DNA of 31,624 nucleotides. It comes from a virus. The translations under genes and the position numbers were made by a program. This document shows, in pieces, positions 8,286-14,430 of the stretch. Below the pieces are notes generated by a model. It worked only from the letters and a program-made list of their open reading frames with translations. It was not told the DNA's origin and did not search any database. The number at the start of each line of letters is the position of its first letter. Positions within the stretch are counted from its first letter, which is position 1. The stretch covers positions 1-31,624 of IMG/VR virus record IMGVR_UViG_3300025276_000124; one strand, written 5' to 3'.

Positions 8286-8663
8286 ATGGCATATAGTAAG
8301 AAAGTATTAGATCATTATGAGAATCCTAGAAATGTCGGCACAATGGATCCAAACGACCCAACTGTAGGCACTGGCATGGTAGGAGCACCAGCATGTGGTG
8401 ATGTTATGAGACTACAGATAAAGGTAGAGAATGATATAATCACTGATGCGAAGTTCAAGACTTACGGCTGTGGAAGTGCTATTGCATCTTCTAGTCTTCT
8501 TACTGAATGGGTCAAAGGCATGAATCTTACTGATGCGAACTTAGTAAAGAATACTGAACTAGCCGAAGAACTTGCTTTACCACCAGTTAAGATACATTGT
8601 AGTGTGTTAGCTGAAGATGCTATTAAGTCTGCGATTAAAGATTACAAGGACAAGGGTTTATAG
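8286..8663 (+). CDS. iscU: IscU/NifU-type Fe-S scaffold
   Basis: A 125-residue scaffold on which [2Fe-2S] clusters are built from cysteine-desulfurase sulfur. All expected ligands are seen: C37 and D39 in APACGDVM, C62 in TYGCGSAIASSS, and H104-C105 in KIHCSVLAEDAI. The LPPVK peptide recognised by the HscA chaperone is present at 98-102, which suggests it can use the host chaperone cycle. The N-terminal SKKVLDHYENPRNVG is also standard. It follows the A-type carrier by ten bases with GAGGTG as ribosome site, and a strong terminator follows. Fe-S genes are known among marine viral auxiliary genes; the client protein here is unknown. Confidence 0.96.
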   Translation: MAYSKKVLDHYENPRNVGTMDPNDPTVGTGMVGAPACGDVMRLQIKVENDIITDAKFKTYGCGSAIASSSLLTEWVKGMNLTDANLVKNTELAEELALPPVKIHCSVLAEDAIKSAIKDYKDKGL

Positions 8664-8666
8664 ACG

Positions 8667-8700
8667 AAAAAAAAGACAATCTGTGAAGACTGTCTTTTTT
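8667..8700. terminator. Probably bidirectional terminator after iscU
   Basis: AAAAAAGACA pairs with TGTCTTTTTT around a short imperfect inner stem (TCT/AGA at 8680-8682 and 8687-8689). Because both arms carry A/T tracts, it should terminate transcription from either side. On the minus strand it begins at the stop codon of the candidate gene at 8699-8815. Confidence 0.85.
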
Positions 8701-8815
8701 AAATAGTTTGCGTGACTGGTAGGAACCCCACCTGCATACTTGATGCTACACCAGTTATTCCTTCTGTGAGTTGTTTATAAACGATCACACTTGCCTCTTG
8801 TCTAATTAAAAACAT
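8699..8815 (-). CDS. Candidate minus-strand 38-residue late gene
   Basis: On the minus strand an ATG at 8815 opens 38 codons, closing with TAA at 8699-8701. The protein begins MFLIRQEASVIVYKQLTEGI and ends SMQVGFLPVTQTI; its mix of hydrophobic and polar residues looks protein-like, and I recognise no family. Three signals fit together: an exact TATAAATA at 8842-8835 on the same strand, a GGTG (8826-8823) seven bases before the ATG as a possible ribosome site, and the terminator at 8700-8667 directly after the stop. It is the only minus-strand gene I can support in the window. A structured RNA is the alternative, since ACTGGT/ACCAGT arms (8715-8720, 8750-8755) lie inside. Confidence 0.6.
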   Translation of the reverse strand: MFLIRQEASVIVYKQLTEGITGVASSMQVGFLPVTQTI

Positions 8816-8834
8816 TAACACGCACCCATACTGC

Positions 8835-8842
8835 TATTTATA
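8835..8842 (-). promoter_or_regulatory. T4-type late promoter on the minus strand
   Basis: The + strand reads TATTTATA, so the minus strand carries exact TATAAATA. The predicted RNA start is near 8829, about 14 bases before the minus-strand ATG at 8815. It is the only minus-strand copy of the octamer I found. Confidence 0.6.
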
Positions 8843-8867
8843 CAATTAAAAAACCCGAAAGTGACAT

Positions 8868-9302
8868 ATGTTATATTCTACCTATAGGAAACCGAGAAAA
8901 TTAACAAAAAAGATACTAGATGACACTCTAGCTTTTGCTGAGGCGTACCTAGATTTACCATACTCCACATACCTCAGCATAGACTTTCTAGTTCAAGAGC
9001 ATGATCAGCACTTTGGATTCTGTATGGATATGGATAAGAAAGAGTTAGAATTCTCTATAGAGATAAATAGGAACACCAGCACAGAGCAGATGCAAGCAAC
9101 ACTGTTTCATGAGTTAGTCCATGTTAAACAATACATCGACGGAAGACTTGTGTCGGGTGAAGGAAGAAGTCCTTCTACGTGGTTCGGTATACCAATTGAT
9201 GACGAATATGATAAATTGCCATGGGAGATCGAAGCATTCGCCTTAGAGAAAGAAATGTTAAAGGAGTTTATGTTTGGAGGTAGAATACCTAATGGACATT
9301 GA
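8868..9302 (+). CDS. HExxH zinc metallopeptidase-like protein
   Basis: A 144-residue protein with the zinc-peptidase motif HELVH at 81-85, preceded by QMQATLF, and a downstream acidic helix LPWEIEAFALEKEM whose E120 or E122 could be the third ligand. The layout resembles small SprT- or ImmA-like minimal metallopeptidases. No signal peptide is seen, so it should act inside the cell. There is no clear ribosome site before the ATG at 8868. It is the first of several small genes with tight overlaps; no clear promoter was found just upstream. The substrate is unknown. Confidence 0.8.
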   Translation: MLYSTYRKPRKLTKKILDDTLAFAEAYLDLPYSTYLSIDFLVQEHDQHFGFCMDMDKKELEFSIEINRNTSTEQMQATLFHELVHVKQYIDGRLVSGEGRSPSTWFGIPIDDEYDKLPWEIEAFALEKEMLKEFMFGGRIPNGH

Positions 9303-9609
9303 ATTTTTAGATATTGTGGACGGTGACATCAACATGGCAATACCATTGTACATAATGGCATTGCATTCACATTACGAATCGGATAACCCACTTATAACGG
9401 ATTCGTACTTCGAAAAATTAACAAAGAAAGTGCTTGACAATTGGGACAAATTAGTGCATAATCATAAGTATAGAATCGCAAATGAAAGTGGGCGATTAAA
9501 GTTTTCGGGTGAGTATCCGAGAGGAATTGAGAACGTTATTAGATCATTAAAGGAAGCATATTATGGGAAAGACTCGACTAGAAACAGCAGTAGACGAAGC
9601 ATTACATGA
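9292..9609 (+). CDS. Small acidic protein, unknown function
   Basis: A 105-residue protein overlapping the upstream gene by 11 bases. GGAGG at 9276-9280 lies rather far (11 bases) before the ATG at 9292; a TTG at 9274 in the same frame is the alternative but has no ribosome site. It begins MDIEFLDIVDGDINMAIPLY and is mostly helical by composition, with DKLVHNHKYRIANESGRLKF later and a serine/arginine-rich end. No family recognised. A possible sigma70 promoter (9434-9462) lies inside it. Confidence 0.65.
   Translation: MDIEFLDIVDGDINMAIPLYIMALHSHYESDNPLITDSYFEKLTKKVLDNWDKLVHNHKYRIANESGRLKFSGEYPRGIENVIRSLKEAYYGKDSTRNSSRRSIT
9434..9462 (+). promoter_or_regulatory. Possible sigma70 promoter inside a gene
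   Basis: TTGACA (9434-9439), 17-base spacer, CATAAT (9457-9462). It lies inside the reading frame at 9292-9609 and would serve the small genes from 9563 onward. The match is good but could be partly coincidental. Confidence 0.5.
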
Positions 9610-9745
9610 AGCTAGAATACTTGAATGCGCTTATGATAAATATGACGAAGAGAACGTAAAGAAGACTGCAATTCGTTTATCTGGCGCACCAGCAGAGTTT
9701 GTGAATATGATATTCAATCAGAGTTATAGGCGACTATCTCTGTGA
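9563..9745 (+). CDS. Small helical hypothetical protein
   Basis: A 60-residue protein starting inside the end of the upstream gene, with AAGGAAG at 9550-9556 as ribosome site. The sequence MGKTRLETAVDEALHEARIL and later KKTAIRLSGAPAEFVNMIF looks helical and soluble. It ends in a GTGA overlap with the next gene. No family recognised. The overlaps on both sides support a real coding unit. Confidence 0.6.
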   Translation: MGKTRLETAVDEALHEARILECAYDKYDEENVKKTAIRLSGAPAEFVNMIFNQSYRRLSL

Positions 9746-10158
9746 GTATGCACATGATCAAGGGCATTTATGCACCATCTAGCAAGAAGCGCAAAGCCAA
9801 GAAGTTGGATATGGCAAAGATGGAAATTGAATGGCGTAGGTACAATAAAGAAATGCGTAGGGGTAACCTACACAGACTTCAGTTTGCAAGTGTTGACGAA
9901 TACGTAATGTATCGTTCAGGAAAGCTAAAACTTAAAAAGAAGGATTTTGTACCCTATGCCCCGAAAGAGACGTATCGCCAACAAACAAAAGATTATGCAA
10001 GCCTCTCGGAGGAGACAATTCCGGATGTCTGTGCAAAAAAGGAGCGACCCGTCTATACAGGAAGCTATATTATTGGAATCGCAACGATGCACAAATCGAA
10101 TGCAGTCCCAGTCGGAAGAGGTGACGACCCAAAACACTACGCCCAAATGAGGAGATAA
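9742..10158 (+). CDS. Basic hypothetical phage protein
   Basis: A 138-residue basic protein. Its N-terminal third is lysine/arginine-rich (SSKKRKAKKLDMAKMEIEWR), followed by VDEYVMYRSGKLKLKKKDF and a C-terminal part TGSYIIGIATMHKSNAVPVG then RGDDPKHYAQMRR that reads like a conserved module. The start is uncertain: GTG at 9742 overlaps the previous stop, and ATG at 9748 or 9754 is also possible, with no strong ribosome site for any. A shorter frame at 9947-10150 overlaps it in another phase but looks less protein-like. Function unknown; the basic N-terminus could bind nucleic acid (inference). Confidence 0.65.
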   Translation: MSMHMIKGIYAPSSKKRKAKKLDMAKMEIEWRRYNKEMRRGNLHRLQFASVDEYVMYRSGKLKLKKKDFVPYAPKETYRQQTKDYASLSEETIPDVCAKKERPVYTGSYIIGIATMHKSNAVPVGRGDDPKHYAQMRR

Positions 10159-10159
10159 G

Positions 10160-10318
10160 ATGATGACAGTAACAGTAAAGAAAGGTTTAAAGTATTACGA
10201 AAGTGATGTGAGTCAAGACGATCAAAAGTACACTGGATGGTATTGGTGTAGTGATAGAAAGGCTTTCTATCGTTGGGATCAAATGCGTAATGAACCTGCT
10301 TTTAAAAACAAGGATTAA
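10160..10318 (+). CDS. 52-residue tryptophan/tyrosine-rich protein
   Basis: A short gene with GGAG at 10151-10154 five bases before its ATG. The protein begins MMTVTVKKGLKYYESD and contains YTGWYWCSDRKAFYRWDQM, a strongly aromatic stretch suggesting a small compact beta domain. It ends two bases before the next gene's ATG. I do not recognise the family. Spacing and ribosome site make it a likely real gene. Confidence 0.6.
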   Translation: MMTVTVKKGLKYYESDVSQDDQKYTGWYWCSDRKAFYRWDQMRNEPAFKNKD

Positions 10319-10320
10319 TT

Positions 10321-10506
10321 ATGAATGATAAATTAGAAATGACGGATGCACAGATGTTAAGTAGACTAAGATCAATGGCATACTGGGTATCTAAAGAGCC
10401 GTGGGGACCAATCGCTGATAGATTTGAAGAGATGTCTCTGAAACAACTCATGGATTTAGAAGTTAAAGTGATGTCAACACGAGCTAATAGCCTCAGTAAG
10501 GGCTAA
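10321..10506 (+). CDS. Small hypothetical protein
   Basis: A 61-residue protein, MNDKLEMTDAQMLSRLRSMA followed by YWVSKEPWGPIADRFEEMS, probably two or three helices. It sits two bases after the previous gene, with AAGGA at 10310-10314 as ribosome site. It is the last gene before the late promoter at 10515, so it probably closes the early-type unit starting at 8868. No family recognised. Confidence 0.6.
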   Translation: MNDKLEMTDAQMLSRLRSMAYWVSKEPWGPIADRFEEMSLKQLMDLEVKVMSTRANSLSKG

Positions 10507-10514
10507 CAGCATAT

Positions 10515-10522
10515 TATAAATA
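10515..10522 (+). promoter_or_regulatory. T4-type late promoter
   Basis: Exact TATAAATA, 41 bases before the ATG at 10563. It opens the block of virion-type genes. Confidence 0.8.
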
Positions 10523-10562
10523 ATAACATACAGACTATAATCCTAATTAAAGTGTAGATGGA

Positions 10563-11690
10563 ATGCAGAAATTCAAAAGGTGGCTAAACGAAGTGGCAAC
10601 ATTCAGTCCTAAAAACTTTCCCTCAGGACCTGGTAACAATAAAGATTTTACTGGTGCCGGAGAAAGAACTACGTATGCCCCAACCTCTCTAAACGACTAT
10701 AAATTCAAAGAAGGGTTTGTGGTTTCTAAGCCTACTAATATGTACCGAGAAGATGGTAGTATCAGACGGCAAATGAAGAAAGATGAGAAGGTATGGTTTA
10801 CTCTGCCTGCAACACTACATCGTTCAACAGAGTTTGGAATCACTAAACGCTCAACTCTTGCACCAGCTTCTCTTGTAGGATTTGATCAGAAGCCAGACGG
10901 CTACATAGCAATTAGTTCAGTTATTAAGCCAGCAGGTGCCAATCAGGGACGTGTAGGATCTGGTTCAGCTACGCAAGATATGGTAGCACAGCATGTTAAA
11001 GATATGGCATACAAGAAAGGTATTGAGGTAGAATCGGAGTTCAAAACTGCAAAGCCTGGTTCAACTATTCCCGATCTAGTAATGACTATCGCTAAGTCTG
11101 TCGTACAGTTCGAGATTAAGGGTGCTAATAATAGAACAGCTCCTATTACATTCTTTGACAAGTCAGTGAAAAGAGCAGGACGTAAAATTGATCTGATAGA
11201 AGAGATCGCTGATGTTTATATCAAGTTCTTGAAGGTCAAGAAAGAAAAGCCTGTGATTACTAAGTTCAGCGAAAAGGGTGACTTCTCTCAAGCTGGTAGT
11301 GTTAGTACTCTTATGAAAAGAGGCAAGTTTCCTCTAACCTTTGTAGGACTCATAGACTTTTTTCATGCACGTGACCCATCTATCGGATTAGCAGGTGATG
11401 AAGGTGTAGTAAAGTCTGGTAAACTTCCAAAAGAGTTTGCTATCAACGACAGCACGACTTTAACAGGTTTACGACAAGTTATCCTAGATCACTTCAAAGA
11501 CGGTGGAGATGATTACTTCGTCATACATAATAGATCAGGAGATGATGTTGAAATATATTATGTCGGAGGCGGCAAAGCAAAGAATGTTTTAAAAGCGCCA
11601 GCTCTTCCTAAGTTCAAATCATTTGTGTTAGCAACATACGGTGGTGCCTCTGGTGGCGCTACAAGAGTAGGATTAAAGATAAAACTATGA
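10563..11690 (+). CDS. Capsid-tagged protein with a PD-(D/E)xK nuclease-like core
   Basis: A 375-residue protein. The first ten residues, MQKFKRWLNE, fit the T4 capsid-targeting pattern with cleavage expected after E10. Near the middle, STIPDLVMTIAKS followed by VVQFEIKGAN gives P170-D171, then E184-x-K186, the spacing of PD-(D/E)xK nucleases; this is inference from a short motif. The C-terminal part (~255-375) ends with SFVLATYGGASGG and TRVGLKIKL, probably beta-rich. It is driven by a late promoter and overlaps the next gene by four bases (ATGA), so the two are probably made in fixed ratio. It could be a packaged nuclease or an anti-defence effector; a structural role with a chance motif is the alternative. 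Confidence 0.75.
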   Translation: MQKFKRWLNEVATFSPKNFPSGPGNNKDFTGAGERTTYAPTSLNDYKFKEGFVVSKPTNMYREDGSIRRQMKKDEKVWFTLPATLHRSTEFGITKRSTLAPASLVGFDQKPDGYIAISSVIKPAGANQGRVGSGSATQDMVAQHVKDMAYKKGIEVESEFKTAKPGSTIPDLVMTIAKSVVQFEIKGANNRTAPITFFDKSVKRAGRKIDLIEEIADVYIKFLKVKKEKPVITKFSEKGDFSQAGSVSTLMKRGKFPLTFVGLIDFFHARDPSIGLAGDEGVVKSGKLPKEFAINDSTTLTGLRQVILDHFKDGGDDYFVIHNRSGDDVEIYYVGGGKAKNVLKAPALPKFKSFVLATYGGASGGATRVGLKIKL

Positions 11691-12919
11691 AACGTTTAGC
11701 AACATATATAACCGAAGACAAAAATGTTCATATGGAACACCTCGAAGACAATCTGCTAAATGCTGGTGTTGATGGTGCCCGTGAGTCTATTAACTATCTA
11801 CGTGCATTGCGTGATATGTTAGCAGGTGATTCGAAAGCCGCTGTAAATGTCACAGTGAAGTGGGATGGTGCACCCGCAGTATTTGCAGGCAAAGATCCTT
11901 CTGATGGCAAGTTCTTTGTTGCTAAGAAGGGAATCTTTAATAAGAATCCTAAGGTCTATAAGACTATGAAGGATATCGATGATGATATCGCAAAGGGTGA
12001 TTTGAATGTTAAAATGAAGTTGGCACTGAAGCATTTGCCAGCATTGAATATTAGAGGGGTGATTCAAGGTGATTTCCTATATGCGAAGAAAGATTTACGA
12101 AAAACGAATATTGATGGAGAATCGTATATTACTTTCCATCCTAATACCATTGTTTATGCGATACCAGCGAAAAGCAAACTTGCTACACAAATCCTCGGAT
12201 CCGAGATCGGTGTGGTTTGGCACACTGAATACAGAGGTAAATCTTTTGAATCAATGTCTGCAAGTTTTGGAAAGGAGATCGCAAGCAATCTCAAAACGAA
12301 CAAATCAGTATGGTCAGTAGACGCAATATACAAAGACTTATCAGGCACAGCCACAATGACTAAAGCTGAGACTGCTCTAGTTACTGCTAGCCTATCTAAG
12401 GCAGGCAAACTGTTTAACACAATTAAACGAGCAACATTCGATGGCATTACAGAAAATCCAGAGTTGTTGGTTCGTACAAAGACCTTCATGAATGTTCAAG
12501 TTCGTGCAGGCGCAAAGATTGAAAATCCCTCAAAGTTCGTAACTGAGTTAATGGATTACATCTATGCATACTATCAGAAAGAGATTGATAAACTGAAGAC
12601 CGAGAAGGGTAAAGCTGGTAAAGAAGCAAAGCGCAAGGAAATATTATCCTATTTCTCTAATACTGACAAAGCACAGATCGTGGCTCTGTTTACTCTATAC
12701 AACCAGATCATAGATGCTAAGTTGACTATCATACGTAAGTTAGATAAAGCAAAGAACGTAGGTACATTCCTCAAGACTGCTGATGGTTACAAAGTGACGG
12801 AGCAAGAAGGTTTTGTTGCTATTGATCGTATGGGTAAGAATGCGGTTAAGCTAGTCGATAGACTACAGTTCTCTAAAGCCAACTTCAATGCTGATGTCAT
12901 AAAGGGCTGGCAGAAGTAA
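11687..12919 (+). CDS. Capsid-tagged protein with KxDG nucleotidyltransferase/ligase-like motif
   Basis: A 410-residue protein starting MKRLATYITE, which fits the capsid-targeting pattern. It then has a conserved-looking block (EHLEDNLLNAGVDGARESI) followed by VTVKWDGAPAVFAGKDP. The K58-W-D60-G61 matches motif I of covalent nucleotidyltransferases (DNA/RNA ligases). GVIQGDFLYAKKDL (124-137) could be motif III, and LLVRTKTFMNVQVR (~264-277) a later lysine motif. I recall this family as a conserved hypothetical of marine T4-like phages; ligase activity is an inference. It is coupled by an ATGA overlap to the nuclease-like gene upstream, which would suit a cut-and-seal or repair pair. Confidence 0.75.
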   Translation: MKRLATYITEDKNVHMEHLEDNLLNAGVDGARESINYLRALRDMLAGDSKAAVNVTVKWDGAPAVFAGKDPSDGKFFVAKKGIFNKNPKVYKTMKDIDDDIAKGDLNVKMKLALKHLPALNIRGVIQGDFLYAKKDLRKTNIDGESYITFHPNTIVYAIPAKSKLATQILGSEIGVVWHTEYRGKSFESMSASFGKEIASNLKTNKSVWSVDAIYKDLSGTATMTKAETALVTASLSKAGKLFNTIKRATFDGITENPELLVRTKTFMNVQVRAGAKIENPSKFVTELMDYIYAYYQKEIDKLKTEKGKAGKEAKRKEILSYFSNTDKAQIVALFTLYNQIIDAKLTIIRKLDKAKNVGTFLKTADGYKVTEQEGFVAIDRMGKNAVKLVDRLQFSKANFNADVIKGWQK

Positions 12920-12988
12920 TAGTTACCAAACGCATAACGAGTATGCCCAAAATTCATTGTTAAAAGCGATGCAAATTTAGTTTTCCTG

Positions 12989-12996
12989 TATAAATA
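12989..12996 (+). promoter_or_regulatory. T4-type late promoter
   Basis: Exact TATAAATA, 46 bases before the ATG at 13042 of the DUF1127-like gene. Confidence 0.75.
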
Positions 12997-13041
12997 TATG
13001 TGTTAGAACAGTCTAACAACGACATATACAGGAGAAAAATA

Positions 13042-13263
13042 ATGTCACAACTAACTACGGTGTTATCTGATTGGTTCAGCATCACAGACACATTCAAAAG
13101 AATCTCGGCTAAACTATCAGAAGCAAGTCGCACTCGTAAGACAATCAACACGCTCAATAAACTTACCGATAGAGAACTAAAAGACATTGGTTTGCATAGA
13201 GGAATGATTCATACAGTTGCTAATCAAGTACACACTAATCCTAATTTAGGTGGGTGGGTATAA
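13042..13263 (+). CDS. DUF1127-like small protein
   Basis: A 73-residue protein. Its C-terminal half contains INTLNKLTDRELKDIGLHRG, the arginine-rich DUF1127 signature (L-x-D-R-E-L-x-D-I-G-L-x-R). Bacterial members, common in Proteobacteria, have been linked to RNA binding and phosphate or carbon regulation. I start at ATG 13042, with AGGAG at 13030-13034. A longer reading from 13000 is unlikely because it starts before the ribosome site. A late promoter lies upstream. A phage copy under late control could be a captured host regulator or a small virion protein; the sequence does not decide. Confidence 0.8.
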   Translation: MSQLTTVLSDWFSITDTFKRISAKLSEASRTRKTINTLNKLTDRELKDIGLHRGMIHTVANQVHTNPNLGGWV

Positions 13264-13442
13264 TGACTACTATGAATGTATACTATTGCACTTTTTGTTC
13301 CTCGCTATCACGTAGACTAGATGGCATATACGCTACACTTGAATCAGTGGGTGCCGCAAGAGCCGCTTCTCAGTTAGCTAGAATGGGATATCACGAACAG
13401 GCAAAGGCTTTGATGTTGATGCGCCAAAATGGGAAGCTGTGA
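13263..13442 (+). CDS. Small DUF1127-partner-like protein
   Basis: A 59-residue protein overlapping the DUF1127 gene by one base (TAATG). It begins MTTMNVYYCTFCSSLSRRLD and ends with VGAARAASQLARMGYHEQAK then ALMLM, a helix-rich pattern seen in short bacterial proteins that accompany or resemble DUF1127 members. YCTFC could bind a metal but has only two cysteines. The tight coupling suggests both act together. Assignment is by resemblance only. Confidence 0.6.
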   Translation: MTTMNVYYCTFCSSLSRRLDGIYATLESVGAARAASQLARMGYHEQAKALMLMRQNGKL

Positions 13443-13558
13443 ATAGACTAATAATAATACTAATGATCGTGACCATAATGAGTGATTCATCATCTGCTAG
13501 ACAGAAGAAACTCTTACTTCAGCCAGCTCGGTTAACTTCTCATATAAATAGACTATAA
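13439..13558 (+). CDS. Possible 39-residue membrane peptide
   Basis: A frame of 39 codons starting with GTG in a GTGA overlap with the previous stop. The N-terminus MNRLIIILMIVTIMSDSSS has one short hydrophobic segment, and the rest is basic (ARQKKLLLQPARLTSHINRL). GGGA at 13431-13434 is a weak ribosome site; an internal ATG at 13463 would remove part of the hydrophobic stretch. The next late promoter lies over its last codons. It may be a real small gene of the DUF1127 unit or a chance frame. Confidence 0.35.
   Translation: MNRLIIILMIVTIMSDSSSARQKKLLLQPARLTSHINRL
13543..13550 (+). promoter_or_regulatory. T4-type late promoter
   Basis: Exact TATAAATA, 71 bases before the ATG at 13621. A hairpin (13571-13593) begins about 20 bases after it. 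Confidence 0.75.
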
Positions 13559-13570
13559 GAGTCTAATATA

Positions 13571-13595
13571 AAGCAGGCTTTTAATGCCTGCTTTT
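13571..13595 (+). terminator. Hairpin with short T tract
   Basis: AAGCAGGC (13571-13578) pairs perfectly with GCCTGCTT (13586-13593) around TTTTAAT, followed by TT. It would end transcripts from the DUF1127 unit, but it also lies in the leader of the transcript from the late promoter at 13543. Confidence 0.65.
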
Positions 13596-13620
13596 CGCAT
13601 TTTAAAAAAGGAGAAATAAT

Positions 13621-13782
13621 ATGAATTGGTTAAAAGGAAGATTTTTAGAAAGAACCAGTCTAGACGCTGGTGTTATTGTAGCTGGTTGTGTAGCAATCAT
13701 TCTATTTGGTGGTATCGTTAAGATTGCAGCCTGGGCTGGTCTAGCATACGGTATCTGGACATTTGTTAAATCGGAGAAATGA
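13621..13782 (+). CDS. 53-residue membrane protein
   Basis: A short gene with AAGGAG at 13608-13613 as ribosome site. The protein starts MNWLKGRFLERTSLD; residues ~16-48 are strongly hydrophobic (VIVAGCVAIILFGGIVKI, then AAWAGLAYGIWTFV) and could form two close membrane spans or one long hairpin; it ends KSEK. No enzyme motif. Small proteins of this kind occur among late genes of marine T4-like phages. A holin-like role is conceivable, since an endolysin is encoded at 17591, but this is inference only. Confidence 0.7.
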   Translation: MNWLKGRFLERTSLDAGVIVAGCVAIILFGGIVKIAAWAGLAYGIWTFVKSEK

Positions 13783-13784
13783 AA

Positions 13785-14324
13785 ATGAGTACGTTTGAAG
13801 AAATGACTAAGAAAGAACTAGAGGCTTATGGACGTGAGATGGGCATTGAACTAGATCGCAGATTCAGCAAGTCGGATTTAATCGCTGAACTAGAAGCTTT
13901 TGAAATGTTTGATGAGCCAGCTGTCATAGACGAGATCACTGTCGATATCGAAACAGAACTTGACGAGATTGATGCTCTTGATCATCCATTATTTGGTGAC
14001 GTAGCTAGAGTAGATGAAGTAGGATTTCGTGTTGATACTGATCTACCACATGGTGGTCCAGAGAATGATCCATTAATACAAGACACTATTGATATTCCTA
14101 TCCCTGCTCCTATCATCGATGAAGTAGATCCAGCTATAGCCGAACAAGAACAAAAAGATCGAGCCCGTGCCCTTCAGAACATAAATGAAGACGCAGTACA
14201 AGCTGAAGCTAGAACAATTGCTTCACGTCTGGGTCTAGAAGAAGCACAGACAGAATATGATATGCTTAAAGCTCACTCAGAAACGTTGAGAGCCGCATAC
14301 AATGTTGCAGTTGAAGACCTGTAA
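13785..14324 (+). CDS. Acidic protein with N-terminal SAP/HeH-like motif
   Basis: A 179-residue strongly acidic protein. The first ~38 residues (MTKKELEAYGREMGIELDRR then FSKSDLIAELE) look like a SAP- or HeH/LEM-type helix-extended-helix module, often used to bind DNA or protein. The middle (~40-120) is rich in D, E, I and P (IPIPAPIIDEVDP) and probably extended. The last ~60 residues form helices, with coiled-coil character near the end. I use ATG 13785 because GGAG at 13773-13776 lies eight bases before it; the ATG at 13779 is too close. It follows the membrane protein by two bases. Function unknown; late context suggests a virion or assembly role. Confidence 0.7.
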   Translation: MSTFEEMTKKELEAYGREMGIELDRRFSKSDLIAELEAFEMFDEPAVIDEITVDIETELDEIDALDHPLFGDVARVDEVGFRVDTDLPHGGPENDPLIQDTIDIPIPAPIIDEVDPAIAEQEQKDRARALQNINEDAVQAEARTIASRLGLEEAQTEYDMLKAHSETLRAAYNVAVEDL

Positions 14325-14339
14325 GTAGTTACCTTATTA

Positions 14340-14347
14340 TATAAATA
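14340..14347 (+). promoter_or_regulatory. T4-type late promoter
   Basis: Exact TATAAATA, 84 bases before the ATG at 14431. The predicted RNA start falls at the foot of the hairpin at 14353. Confidence 0.75.
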
Positions 14348-14352
14348 AAGAT

Positions 14353-14378
14353 GAGTCACCACGATTGGTGACTCTTTT
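14353..14378 (+). terminator. Hairpin directly after a late promoter
   Basis: GAGTCACC (14353-14360) pairs perfectly with GGTGACTC (14367-14374) around ACGATT, followed by TTTT. It can terminate the upstream unit; for the late promoter at 14340 it would instead form a 5' hairpin on the mRNA. Confidence 0.7.
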
Positions 14379-14430
14379 ACACCAAACGTTTGTAGTTAGA
14401 CTCAGGTAAACCTACGATAAAGAGGAAATA

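Noticed and set aside
8701-8760. Possible tRNA or cloverleaf-like fold in the gap after iscU
   Set aside because: The arms ACTGGT/ACCAGT and GCAT/ATGC can be drawn, but no acceptor stem of seven pairs, no T-loop consensus and no anticodon stem fit a tRNA on either strand.
9947-10150. 67-residue + strand frame rich in R, Q and S
   Set aside because: It lies wholly inside the longer frame at 9742-10158, whose C-terminal part reads like a conserved protein and whose end is well spaced to the next gene's ribosome site. I keep the longer one, though overlap coding is not excluded.
12926-12950. GCATA/TATGC hairpin after the ligase-like gene
   Set aside because: Only five base pairs and no T tract; too weak to call a terminator.
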